Assembly (NCBI GenBank): GCA_965116555.1
Contig: OZ220698.1
Coordinates: 930,001-994,000, forward strand
Source: DAOUJH01 sp965116555
GTDB lineage: Bacteria; Chloroflexota; Dehalococcoidia; Lucifugimonadales; QGNO01
DNA: 64,000 nt
Direction: 5' to 3'
Shown here piece by piece: positions 9,284 to 17,068 of the stretch. The number at the start of each line of letters is the position of its first letter. The first letter of the stretch is position 1. The notes under the pieces are model-generated. The model did not search any database. It saw only the letters and a list, made by a program, of their open reading frames with translations, and was not told the DNA's origin. A program made the translations under genes and the position numbers.

Positions 9284-9294
9284 TGCAAGTTGCA
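9284..9294. promoter_or_regulatory. Palindrome TGCAAGTTGCA, site 2
   Basis: Exact second copy of the 11-bp palindrome, 61 bp upstream of the HTH gene start. Spacing to site 3 is 44 bp, about four helical turns. Confidence 0.5.
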
Positions 9295-9327
9295 AACGCT
9301 CGAAATCGAGAAAAAGGCGCAAGAGTC

Positions 9328-9338
9328 TGCAAGTTGCA
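9328..9338. promoter_or_regulatory. Palindrome TGCAAGTTGCA, site 3, next to the ribosome binding site
   Basis: Exact third copy. It ends directly before the AGGAGGAGGG ribosome binding site of the gene starting at 9355, so a bound protein would block expression; autoregulation is the simplest reading. Confidence 0.5.
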
Positions 9339-9354
9339 GCAGGAGGAGGGACAG

Positions 9355-10197
9355 ATGGAACCGAATGAGACCGTTGTGGCTGAGTACGGTGACGCCGAGG
9401 AGGAGTACGTCCTCCAACTCAAGGCGCTGCTGCACGACCTAGTGCGAAAGAAGGGACGAATCCAGGCTGCCAATGAACTGGGTCTCGACCCCCGCACGGT
9501 GGGAGCGTGCATGGAAGGCGAGGGGATGTCGTGGCGTGTCCGCGAGGCGCTGGAGCGCGGGCTCCAGGAGGGCGCTGGCTCTGCTGCCGCTCGTCAGCGG
9601 CAGCGCAACGACGCGCTGGAGCGTCGCATGGGAGCATTGGAGAAGGAGCAACACGACGGTATCGAGGCCGTCAAGGGCGAGATCGATGAACTACGGAAGG
9701 ACCAGAACTGGAGGTGGGAGTCGTTGGAACAGCGACTCGCCCGCAGGGAGACCCAGCAGGAGAACCTACCCAGGCCAGCAGATGCTCTGAACGCAACCGG
9801 GTCGACGCCGAAGGCCAGGTTCCCGAAGCGGCGTTACCCCGAGCTGGTGACGAATGAGCCCGCTCCCGACGACGAGGAGGTCTTCGGGGAGGCGTGGCCC
9901 CTCATCGAGGAGTGGCGGAGGCTCTGGAAGGCTGGACACACCGGCGTGGGCAAGGGTCTGGCCTGGCTGGAGACCGAGCAGCGAGTCCGTGGGCTGGAGG
10001 TGGCCATGCTCGAAGAGCATGGCCTGACCCTGCCGCCGGAGGAGCAGCCGCTGCACGGGTTATGGCGGAGCACCCAGCTCGACTGGCGCAAGGCGACCGT
10101 TAGCGAGGTCCGTAGGGCGGTGGCCTGGAGACGTCTGGTGAGGAAGGTGCTCACGCTCGGACTGTGGCGGAGCCGGTGGTGGCCGAGGCGCGCTTAG
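9355..10197 (+). CDS. HTH / coiled-coil protein, cassette copy 1
   Basis: The protein has 280 residues from the ATG at 9355 (AGGAGGAGGG just upstream); the TTG at 9334 falls inside an operator-like palindrome and is less likely. Residues about 15-60 contain a helix-turn-helix resembling Fis or XRE recognition helices (AANELGLDPRTVGACM). About 90-140 is a charged coiled coil (ALERRMGALEKE...DELRKDQ). The C-terminus is rich in Trp and Arg (LWRSTQLDWRKATVSEVRRA). The last ~50 residues and the coiled coil are almost identical to those of 20023-20640, while the HTH halves differ. It is probably a DNA-binding regulator of the divergent nuclease operon. A role as a defence component itself is possible. 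Confidence 0.7.
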   Translation: MEPNETVVAEYGDAEEEYVLQLKALLHDLVRKKGRIQAANELGLDPRTVGACMEGEGMSWRVREALERGLQEGAGSAAARQRQRNDALERRMGALEKEQHDGIEAVKGEIDELRKDQNWRWESLEQRLARRETQQENLPRPADALNATGSTPKARFPKRRYPELVTNEPAPDDEEVFGEAWPLIEEWRRLWKAGHTGVGKGLAWLETEQRVRGLEVAMLEEHGLTLPPEEQPLHGLWRSTQLDWRKATVSEVRRAVAWRRLVRKVLTLGLWRSRWWPRRA

Positions 10198-10240
10198 GGT
10201 TTCGCGAAACTGAACAGAACACTGGGCGGGGGCGCCATGA

Positions 10241-10603
10241 AAGTCTTCCATTCGCTCCGATGCCGACTCGGAATGCGGGGCATGGCGGTACGGTTTTCAT
10301 GGACAGCCGATCTGGAAGCTACTGAAATCCATAGAAGCTAGGGACCTCCATAAGCACTTGTGGAAGCTGCCGATCCCTGAGTTTGACCCGGCGGAAGAAT
10401 TGCATATCAGCCTTCCCGAGGCCGGGGCAGCGGCGGCACGAAAGGCGCAGGAGAGGTTGGTGAGCCTTCAGGAGCAATATAAGCAGGAGGAAAAGGAGTT
10501 GACCGTGATCATCATACGTCGGGAGTTGCGGGCATGGTTGCGTACTTCGAATGAAGGGAAAGCGGTAGAGTCAGCTGTGGGGGAGCTGCTAGCGGGGGAG
10601 TAG
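10241..10603 (+). pseudogene. C-terminal remnant of a DNA methylase/restriction-type protein
   Basis: The frame is open from just after a TGA at 10238 to a TAG at 10601, but the region before 10358 has no credible start. The encoded tail (GAWRYGFHGQPIWKLLKSI, then HLWKLPIPEFDPAEELH) resembles the C-termini of large N6-adenine methylases of the Eco57I/class I type, which end in a KLPIPxFDP motif plus a helical tail. The fragment begins exactly where the duplicated cassette ends, so the insertion or recombination that placed the cassette probably removed the rest of the gene. Confidence 0.55.
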
Positions 10604-10700
10604 CAACATCCAGGATTCGCCCACTTAGCGTGGCCCTAGTTCCGGAGTGCGAATTCACAGGCCACCGTTGTGCAGAATCCTGCGCCACATTTCGAAGCGC

Positions 10701-10989
10701 TTAGGAAGATACATGGTGGGCGCAGCGCAGGGTCCGGTCGCAGGCCTCCAGATCGATGATGAGCTCGAACGTGGCTGCCTCGAGCGCCCGCATGCTCCCG
10801 CCGACGGAACTCAGAACGGCGTCGGGCGGAGCGTGCCCCCTGTGACCCCGTACGAGAAACCGCCACAGGGTGCGCCGGGACACGCCGAGGCGCTCGGCTG
10901 TATTGCCTTGTCCATGTAGCCGGACGTGGGCGCGCACATAGTCCCGGACCTCATTTGGAGAGAGCGGTCCGGGACTATGTGGTGCCGTT
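10701..10989 (-). pseudogene. HTH-gene remnant
   Basis: The minus strand reads through from about 10989 to 10701 without an ATG. It encodes EVRDYVRAHVRLHGQGNTAE, then RLGVSRRTLWRFL, a helix-turn-helix, followed by VGGSMRALEAATFELI. Only a GTG at 10937 could start it, inside the domain. It looks like a decayed small DNA-binding protein. Confidence 0.4.
10936..10980. repeat. 15-bp perfect inverted repeat
   Basis: ACATAGTCCCGGACC (10936-10950) and its exact reverse complement (10966-10980) flank a 15-bp spacer. The repeat lies in the HTH remnant, and one arm encodes VRDYV. It could be a recombination trace or an operator. Confidence 0.45.
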
Positions 10990-11425
10990 CAACGGTCGTT
11001 TCCTTGGCTCCGCTACTACCAATCAACTGCTCCACTCGGCAATGGCTCAACTTCTCATTGTGAACGGGAAATTGCTCGCATGTAATGCCTTGTAAACCCT
11101 TGTATACGAGGCGGTTTTGTGGTAGGCACGAGGGCTTACGGCATCGCAGGACTCAGTGAGCCAGACAGTCAAACAGTCTCCATGTTGAACCCAGAATTCG
11201 CACCGGCAAATCGCTCAGTTGTTGTTCTCACCCTCTGCAGGCGACTTGGGAGCAACTGCGCGCCCAGACGCTCGACGACATCGGTGGGTGGCGGAGGATC
11301 AGTTGGCGAGGATGCGGAGCAACTCATCGTTCAGCGATCTGTTGATGGTGTTGTTCTGTTGGCCCTTCTCATTCCGCTCTCCGGAGTCCGGATTGCGCGG
11401 CTTCATCCGGACTCCTTCAGACATA
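10990..11425. other. Intergenic, no supported gene
   Basis: Open frames on the plus strand (such as 11119-11445) have no ribosome binding site and low-complexity content. Two short direct repeats of CCTTGTA occur near 11088 and 11099. Nothing else is evident. Confidence 0.4.
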
Positions 11426-11737
11426 ATGACTATGGACGATTATAGTCTAGTGGACACTTCTCCCATGGATGGCCTCTACAGTGGCCGTGTTCTGCGCGCC
11501 GTCGTCCAAGCCCTCGACATCGAGGACGAAGTGCTGGATAGCCGGACAGCACGGCGTTTCTTCGCTGGTGAACCGGTGAACGAATACAACCGAAACCAGA
11601 TCTTCGATGCCTTCGGACAGGCGCTCATCACCCGTGGCTTGGCTCCACAGACCTTGGACGATCTGCCCGAAGACCTCCCCATGGCGGCGGCAGTGGGAAC
11701 GTCGGTAATGATGTCTGCGGGCAATGGGACCGTCTGA
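11426..11737 (+). CDS. N-terminal part of an HTH-TPR protein, or a small coupled protein
   Basis: The product has 103 residues starting near the tandem ATG codons at 11426/11432, with no clear ribosome binding site. The sequence (GLYSGRVLRAVVQALDIEDE, RTARRFFAGE, QIFDAFGQAL) looks like a helical DNA-binding N-domain. The stop overlaps the next start as TGATG. The +2 frame upstream of that start (GNDVCGQWDRL before MAHVQG) is also open, so this and 11737-13140 may be one gene broken by a frameshift near 11715-11735 instead of two coupled genes. Confidence 0.5.
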   Translation: MTMDDYSLVDTSPMDGLYSGRVLRAVVQALDIEDEVLDSRTARRFFAGEPVNEYNRNQIFDAFGQALITRGLAPQTLDDLPEDLPMAAAVGTSVMMSAGNGTV

Positions 11738-13140
11738 TGGCCCACGTACAGGGCCGTTCTGGAAGGATCACAGACGTAAGAGAGGCTGGGACGCAGTGTC
11801 TCCGGTTAGTCATCGTAGACCGGGCCCTTCGCCTTTTCGCACTGGTTCGCTTGAACCTGGCCAGCTTGCCAGAGGTTGAGCCACCGACATGGGTGTTGGA
11901 GAACGGTATCGGTAAGATACTCCGTCAGCACCTCCGTCAGGCCGGATTGACCCGGGACCAATTGGCAGCTCGATTAGGTGTGTCGCCCACATCCGTGGAC
12001 AACTGGCTTGACGGAAGAAACCGACCCAGCGCCGGTAATGTCACCGCCTTGGCTGAGGAACTGGCGCCAACAGGGGTCGGGCGTAATGCCGGGGAACTCC
12101 AGACAGAGTTGAACCGTCAGTTCTCCCTAGCCAGCCTTGCAGAGTTGCTGGCAGCCGGCATTGGTCGGGACCGGGTGATTGAGCTCACAGCCAAGTTGGC
12201 CCACTTTACTAAGGTATTGTCGGCGTCGCAGGACGTCCCCCGCCTCCTCGGAGACAACTCCAAGGGAGCTATACGGAACTTGCTCATTCTGGGCTGCGCT
12301 GGAGGGTCCGCGCCAAGTCTTCTGTCGCTGCTGGCAAACTGGGAACTCGACCAAGGCTGGCGTCGGGACATACTGGCTGCCGCCGGTCCATGGGAGCTCG
12401 CTTTCGAGCGCGTATCCATGATGCACACCGGACACAGATCGACTGCAGGTCTTGCCCAAGACATCTCGGACGTGCCCGGAGGCACTACGGAATCTGACCA
12501 ATACACCCACGAGGCTCTGAGGCGGGAGGCCTCAGCTCTTATGGACTTCACGTTGGATTCTCCACCTATCAGGAATGGTCTGGAGCCTCATCTTGCGAAG
12601 CTGAAGGGCAGCATCGATCTGAGACGAAGCCTCGTAGGGCGCTTTCCCCAGAGTCCGCTCGCACACTACCAACTGGGATCCCTCCTGGGAATGTTGGGAA
12701 AGAATCTCGCAGACAGGAACCTCATCGACGAAGGGATATTGGAATGCAAGATCGCTGCTGGTCTACTGCCCAACTGGGACGCTCCAGCCGTCGAACCAGG
12801 AATCATCCTGGCGAATATCGGCGATGGTCATGCCGCGCTGCGGGAACTTGATCAGGCTGAGAGTACCCTGCCGCAACCGACGCCCCATCTACGGTTCGTA
12901 AAGGGATACGTCCTCACGACACTGGAGCGGTACTCGGAGGCACTGGAGTATCTGAAGGACGTGAGCGAGGAAAGGCCGGACTATGCATCAGCGTATGACA
13001 TCGCCGCCCACTGCGCCTTCATGTCTGGGGACAGAACCAACGGGCTACGTTATGCCAAGGTGGCTCGACTGCTTGGTATCCCCACCGAATACAACGCGTG
13101 GAAGGATGGTCTTTATCCCTCCCGCCCTAAGAGGGAGTGA
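11737..13140 (+). CDS. XRE-type HTH and TPR-like repeat protein
   Basis: The protein has 467 residues. After about 50 residues of helical sequence comes a canonical XRE HTH (LTRDQLAARLGVSPTSVDNW at about 71-90, then LDGRNRPS). The remainder is helical, and from about residue 300 on it forms TPR-like repeats (PLAHYQLGSLLGMLGK, LRFVKGYVLTTLERYSEALE, PDYASAYDIAAHCAF). Such proteins regulate transcription or sense partners through the TPR array. It lies 128 bp upstream of the three-gene operon on the same strand, but that operon has its own promoter, so control of the operon by this protein is an inference. Its own start overlaps the upstream stop (TGATG). Confidence 0.75.
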   Translation: MAHVQGRSGRITDVREAGTQCLRLVIVDRALRLFALVRLNLASLPEVEPPTWVLENGIGKILRQHLRQAGLTRDQLAARLGVSPTSVDNWLDGRNRPSAGNVTALAEELAPTGVGRNAGELQTELNRQFSLASLAELLAAGIGRDRVIELTAKLAHFTKVLSASQDVPRLLGDNSKGAIRNLLILGCAGGSAPSLLSLLANWELDQGWRRDILAAAGPWELAFERVSMMHTGHRSTAGLAQDISDVPGGTTESDQYTHEALRREASALMDFTLDSPPIRNGLEPHLAKLKGSIDLRRSLVGRFPQSPLAHYQLGSLLGMLGKNLADRNLIDEGILECKIAAGLLPNWDAPAVEPGIILANIGDGHAALRELDQAESTLPQPTPHLRFVKGYVLTTLERYSEALEYLKDVSEERPDYASAYDIAAHCAFMSGDRTNGLRYAKVARLLGIPTEYNAWKDGLYPSRPKRE

Positions 13141-13209
13141 GAATCCCATACCGGAGCCGATTCTTTTCCAACTTGCCCAAATCTCGTTGGCTCTAAGATA
13201 GTGTTGCAC

Positions 13210-13227
13210 GGTCTTTTGCAAAAGACC
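13210..13227. promoter_or_regulatory. 18-bp perfect palindrome upstream of the three-gene operon
   Basis: GGTCTTTTGC and GCAAAAGACC form a perfect 18-bp palindrome ending 2 bp before the -35 box. It may be an operator, for example for the HTH-TPR protein upstream, or the stem of a weak terminator after that gene. Confidence 0.5.
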
Positions 13228-13229
13228 CT

Positions 13230-13258
13230 TTGTTCAAATGATTGTAACATGATACTAT
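13230..13258 (+). promoter_or_regulatory. Promoter of the three-gene operon, probably leaderless
   Basis: TTGTTC (13230-13235) and TACTAT (13253-13258) are separated by 17 bp. Transcription would begin at about 13264-13266, at the GTG (13266) or 3 bp before the ATG (13269), leaving no room for a ribosome binding site. Confidence 0.55.
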
Positions 13259-13268
13259 AGGCCACGTG

Positions 13269-14465
13269 ATGGATGAGAAGCTGCAAGGTTATGCGGTTCC
13301 ACGCCTACCGAAGCTGAGCTACCTGGAAGTGGTGCTCAGAGAGATTGATCGGCGTGCATCGTTCGAGCGCATACGACAAGCATTGCTTGAATATGTCCGA
13401 GTTACTGGTGAGGAGCAAAGCAGCGGTGGAGTAGTATCCCGGCTCCGTGATGAATTCACGTTTTGGTCCCCTACTCAGGAAGCCTTATCGGAATTGATGA
13501 GACTTGGATTCGTTGAACAAGCACAGTTGCCGTCTAGCCGCCGATACGTAGACGCACATAGGGCAAACACCTATAAGCTGACCACAGAAGGGAAAACCGC
13601 TGTAGAGGAACTCGCGGAAGGCCCGGGGCTAGCAAAGGCCAACTTCCTCGACATGCTCGCCGTCGCACTATCTAGTGCCCATCCTGGATTCGCGGATCTC
13701 CTAGTGACAGCTCAGCATTATCCTCTTTGTATACCTGAATATACGATCGACAAGCTTGATGGACTCGGGAGTGAGGGAGAAATGGCCTACAAGGTGGCCG
13801 AGGATGCGATTGTTCGCATGACTGAACACTGGCCTTCCTCTGACGAGGCACCATCACATAGGGATATGCTGGAGTGGCTTAAGCGGTCTCTTAACCGGAG
13901 ATTCCCTCAAGACAGCGGACGACGGCCTTCTAAGGCTGATATCCTCGATACGGTGGATGACGCCGTTTTAGGGTTTGTTGCTCACACTAGGAAGATAAGG
14001 CTTGATGCGATTAGCTTTAACGTCTGTATGTCATGGGCAGCCTACCTACATATTATGGAGGAGTCCCGATACGTTGAAAACTGGCCTGGGCGGACAGTCT
14101 GGGCAACAGCAGTTGTAGAGGAACAAGAAATCCGTCGGAATGGGTTTAGGGACGCAGAAAGAACCGTTGTGGAAGGATTGAGGGACGGCTTCAAGAGTGT
14201 AGCAGAAAATATGTCGGAAGGACGTGCATCAGGATATTTGCCAATCTATAGGGTTAGGGCTCAGGCCGCTTTCTCTGCTAGAGTCAACTTAGGCCTCGCC
14301 GATATCATTCTTCAGAGAATTCTATCGGGTCAAATCGATGCCCCTTATAGGGTACAAGTCGCATTGGGGCGTGGAATGTCACCACCAAGGTCAGAGCCGG
14401 TTTTCACGCATGAAGGGCGCCGGTTTTTTGACATTATGATCACGGACATAGGAGGGTCATCATGA
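13269..14465 (+). CDS. Winged-helix-containing protein, candidate defence operon gene 1
   Basis: The protein has 398 residues. Residues about 15-120 look like a winged helix: SFERIRQALLEYVRVTG, TQEALSELMRLGFVEQ, YKLTTEGKTAVEEL, the last being a typical wing/effector strand of MarR- or PadR-like folds. The rest (about 130-398) is mostly helical and unrecognised. The GTG at 13266 is an alternative start. The stop overlaps the next ATG as ATGA, so the two are coupled. By its position with an ATPase and a nuclease it could be the DNA-recognition subunit of a three-component system; this is inference from context. Confidence 0.7.
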   Translation: MDEKLQGYAVPRLPKLSYLEVVLREIDRRASFERIRQALLEYVRVTGEEQSSGGVVSRLRDEFTFWSPTQEALSELMRLGFVEQAQLPSSRRYVDAHRANTYKLTTEGKTAVEELAEGPGLAKANFLDMLAVALSSAHPGFADLLVTAQHYPLCIPEYTIDKLDGLGSEGEMAYKVAEDAIVRMTEHWPSSDEAPSHRDMLEWLKRSLNRRFPQDSGRRPSKADILDTVDDAVLGFVAHTRKIRLDAISFNVCMSWAAYLHIMEESRYVENWPGRTVWATAVVEEQEIRRNGFRDAERTVVEGLRDGFKSVAENMSEGRASGYLPIYRVRAQAAFSARVNLGLADIILQRILSGQIDAPYRVQVALGRGMSPPRSEPVFTHEGRRFFDIMITDIGGSS

Positions 14466-15745
14466 GCATCAAACATCTGCGAGAGGCGTGGGGTCTCGAC
14501 CACAATCCATTCCCACCTGCCGCTATCGGCGGAGAGAATTCTATGGGAGCCCCATATAGCCAGGAAATACTAGGGAACGATCGCGATCAATTCTTCGAAA
14601 AACTCATCGTAAAGGCCGCACTTCCCCCAGGTCGCGAATTCGGGTATCTGTGGAGCCAAGGCCAACTCGATGATACGGGCTTTGGTAAGACTACCTTGAT
14701 GCTCCACACCGCACGAGAACTAAACAAAGACTTCGGAGCCGCTGTAATCGCTCAGCACGGTCTTCCCAACGACACACAGATGGCAGGCGTTTGGGCTTCG
14801 ATGAAGGTGACAGGGGTGACTGGCATATACGCTTTGCTCTTTAACACCATCTCCTACGCTGCCCAGCGGCCAGTAGCTAACGAGGAGAGCCTCCTAGAAC
14901 GATGCTGGAGAAGTCTTGCCAATCGTTTGCAGGTCGACCCGATGGACAAGTCAGCGCTCACGGTAGCCGTAGAGGCTGAAGTGAAGCGCACTCACCGGGA
15001 CCTGTTCCCTGGTTACCCCGCTCTCCGCCCTGACATTCTGGAGGCACTGGTTTCATGCAACCTCGAACACGTCCTCACGACGTTAGGGAAGGTAAGTCAA
15101 CCCGGCAGGACTCGCAATGGTCTCGCCTACTTTGAAGCCTTTTATTGCCTGGTTCGCGCAGCCGGGATCAAGCACTTGTTCGTGTTCATAGACCAGCTTG
15201 AGGACTTGGCTACGGCCAGGAACGTCCCAAAGGCAACGCGTCAGAGAGAAGTTGGCCGCTTCAGAGACATTTTTGCTGAAACGGCTGGGTTTAGAGGTAA
15301 CTGCCATGCGGTATTCACCTTTCATAATCGAGCTGCTCAAGCACTCGCTGATTTCTGGCATGCGGAGCGCCTGACCCCACCGTTTTGGCCTCAGGATCCG
15401 ATGGGTAGGCCTGCAACTGTAGTGTTGAAGGGTCTCACGACGGAAAAGCAAGTAGAGGTACTGTTGGCAACCTACCTTGATTCGGTGAGAGAAAACCCGT
15501 CAGAGAGCGGTACCGCTCCCTTTGAGCAATCAACTTACCGGGTGCTCCTTGAGCGGTCAGATGGGAGAATCGGACGGATGCTTTCGGAGGCCTACGCGGT
15601 GCTCGACCAAGCGGCCGATAGCCTATTACCTTCCATTAGCGGTAAGTTCATTGTTGATAGCCTTCCTGGACAGCAAGCGGATGACGTTCATATCGAAGTG
15701 GTGCCTGACAACGACACGCTGGGGGCCTTGTGGAATCGGGAGTAA
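14462..15745 (+). CDS. P-loop ATPase (ORC/ExeA-like AAA), candidate defence operon gene 2
   Basis: The protein has 427 residues. The opening WGLDHNPFP resembles the start of ExeA/ORC-like AAA ATPases. Walker A is degenerate at its first glycine (DDTGFGKTTL, GKT at 75-77), and Walker B is LFVFIDQLEDL (239-249), with Gln in place of the usual Glu. VFTFHNRAA (about 285) may hold the sensor 1 region, and the C-terminal ~100 residues form a winged or helical lid. It starts with ATGA overlap on gene 1 and overlaps gene 3 by 16 bp, indicating a fixed stoichiometric unit. It probably powers or gates the nuclease encoded next. No close named family was recognised. Confidence 0.78.
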   Translation: MSIKHLREAWGLDHNPFPPAAIGGENSMGAPYSQEILGNDRDQFFEKLIVKAALPPGREFGYLWSQGQLDDTGFGKTTLMLHTARELNKDFGAAVIAQHGLPNDTQMAGVWASMKVTGVTGIYALLFNTISYAAQRPVANEESLLERCWRSLANRLQVDPMDKSALTVAVEAEVKRTHRDLFPGYPALRPDILEALVSCNLEHVLTTLGKVSQPGRTRNGLAYFEAFYCLVRAAGIKHLFVFIDQLEDLATARNVPKATRQREVGRFRDIFAETAGFRGNCHAVFTFHNRAAQALADFWHAERLTPPFWPQDPMGRPATVVLKGLTTEKQVEVLLATYLDSVRENPSESGTAPFEQSTYRVLLERSDGRIGRMLSEAYAVLDQAADSLLPSISGKFIVDSLPGQQADDVHIEVVPDNDTLGALWNRE

Positions 15746-16497
15746 CGTCGCGGCCATTCGAATGGGAAGGATCACTATTGCATTCCCTGGGAGAGGCCGG
15801 GTTCGCGCTTTCTCGAATGGCGCCGCCTTCTCGGGGAGGACATGTGTGGCAGGATTGGGCATACCGGATGCTGATTTCTCTGATGGCCCATAGAACACAG
15901 GGGCCTGGCTCACTTCATCTCTTCCAATACCCCTCCGCCTCAGGTGTAAAGCATGAAATTGATGCCGCGGGAATCCTTGATGTGGCCGTCGTCTTGGAAG
16001 CCAAGGATCAAGAGCAAGGAATCTCCAAGGAACAAGTCGACACCTTCCATGGCAGAACCTTGGATTACTTTGAGGGAGCAGTTCAGAGGGGTTTCGCATG
16101 GGACCTTCATAGGATAATGCTCGGCACTGGCCGCGTCGACCATAGAGTCCGTCGATATGCTTCGAGGCTGGGGATCATTCTTGTTGGGCTGGATAGAGCT
16201 CCCCTTCCCAGCCTTCTCGCGGCCGCTGGAAAGTGGGATGCAGTGGAGTGGATGGGCGATGAATACTTAAGTGATTTAGTCACTCTGGGAGAGAGAGCGT
16301 GCCGTCCACTCCGAGTCACTAACAACGGGAAGTCTCGGCTTTACTGCCATCCACTGGATCTATGGACCCCAGATGACATAGACGACCTAGACTACCTCCA
16401 CGAACTCGCTTCGGAGCGGTGGCTAGACTGGCTCGACAAAGTTGAACCTCTCCACTACGAGTCATGTGCCGATAGCTGCCTTGCACAAATATCCTAA
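15730..16497 (+). CDS. PD-(D/E)XK nuclease-like protein, candidate defence operon gene 3
   Basis: The protein has 255 residues from a GTG at 15730 that lies inside the end of gene 2. The core GVKHEIDAAGILDVAVVLEA, continued by KDQ, fits the restriction-endonuclease fold: Glu76, Asp78 or Asp84, and Glu90-x-Lys92, with the Gln-rich helix after it. The C-terminus (SRLYCHPLDLWTPDDIDDLD) is acidic. It should cut DNA, possibly after ATP-dependent licensing by gene 2. The N-terminal helix (HVWQDWAYRMLISLMAH) is also typical of such folds. The assignment rests on the motif spacing alone; the specificity is unknown. Confidence 0.75.
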   Translation: MESGVTSRPFEWEGSLLHSLGEAGFALSRMAPPSRGGHVWQDWAYRMLISLMAHRTQGPGSLHLFQYPSASGVKHEIDAAGILDVAVVLEAKDQEQGISKEQVDTFHGRTLDYFEGAVQRGFAWDLHRIMLGTGRVDHRVRRYASRLGIILVGLDRAPLPSLLAAAGKWDAVEWMGDEYLSDLVTLGERACRPLRVTNNGKSRLYCHPLDLWTPDDIDDLDYLHELASERWLDWLDKVEPLHYESCADSCLAQIS

Positions 16498-16696
16498 CTC
16501 GTTTCCGCTACCGAGCAGGTGCGAGGATTTCGCTTAAGGCTAACTCAAACTCGAAGATGGTTCTGTCTACCGTCAACTTAGGCCCACCACCGCTTACGGT
16601 AGATACCGCTATCTTTGAGATGGCGGTCGGCCGCCTGTCGGCGCACCAAGGACTCGCGATTCCTGTAGTGTGAAGCGCAGGGACGAAGGAACGTCG
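16498..16696. other. Intergenic with a short inverted repeat
   Basis: TCTACCGT and ACGGTAGA form an 8-bp inverted repeat about 22 bp apart (near 16566-16603) between two convergent operons; it may act in termination. No gene is seen. Confidence 0.35.
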
Positions 16697-17068
16697 CTAT
16701 TCCGCAGGCCGTATAACCACCCGTCCGCCGTCGGTAACTCGCACATGCAGGTCGTGCCCGTCCATGAGGGCCATTCCGACTAGCGGGGTGGCGTTCGTTT
16801 CATCTGCCGGCACATGTCTCGGCTGGCCGTTCCAGAGAACAGAGACGCCATACACGTCAAAGTCGTCCCAACTGCCGTTGGCCAGTTCAGCCTGAACGTT
16901 GCCGAGGAAGACTAACCCCAACTCAGCGACAAAGGCCGGTGGCAGAGTCAGATAGCCGTTGAAGCCCGTGTCGACCACGGCTTCAATCTCCTGCTCCTGC
17001 CCATCAGGACCCCTCAAGGGAAGGGTCACGACAGGTTCGTAGTTGGCGTTCACGACTCCCTCAATCAC
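16697..17068 (-). CDS. Clan AA aspartic protease-like protein
   Basis: The protein has 123 residues. AVVDTGFNGYLTLP (about 31-44) is the catalytic DTG motif of retropepsin-like, single-domain aspartic proteases, followed by a hydrophobic-hydrophobic-glycine segment (LVGMALMDGHDLHVRV, about 95) that fits the flap/second strand of this family. Bacterial members of this size are often encoded next to a small upstream gene, as here, and have been listed among toxin-antitoxin-like pairs. The start overlaps the stop of the upstream gene by 4 bp, so translation is coupled. Confidence 0.75.
   Translation of the reverse strand: MIEGVVNANYEPVVTLPLRGPDGQEQEIEAVVDTGFNGYLTLPPAFVAELGLVFLGNVQAELANGSWDDFDVYGVSVLWNGQPRHVPADETNATPLVGMALMDGHDLHVRVTDGGRVVIRPAE

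Larger units (their letters stand above)
8940..9354. promoter_or_regulatory. Conserved divergent leader between the YhcG operon and the HTH gene
   Basis: The noncoding interval is conserved almost base for base in the second cassette. It contains small hairpins such as AATCCC/GGGATT (9086-9103) and several GGGACTACA/CCCCTACAGG blocks. Conservation without an open frame common to both copies implies a regulatory or structured RNA role. It must hold promoters for both directions, but clear -35/-10 boxes were not assigned. Confidence 0.6.
8663..10238. repeat. Duplicated cassette, copy 1 (pair at 19491-20682)
   Basis: This segment and 19491-20682 share long, nearly identical stretches: the 5' end of a minus-strand small gene, a noncoding leader (about 8940-9265 against 19625-19915) and the 3' two thirds of a plus-strand HTH/coiled-coil gene up to just past its stop. 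Copy 1 carries an extra roughly 150 bp (8795-8940), a roughly 27-bp insertion near 9055 and a roughly 230-bp in-frame segment within the coding region that copy 2 lacks. The N-terminal coding halves are diverged, so the copies are mosaics rather than simple duplicates. Confidence 0.85.

Noticed and set aside
16566..16603. Strong terminator between 16497 and 16697
   Set aside because: Only an 8-bp inverted repeat with a long loop and no T-run is present.
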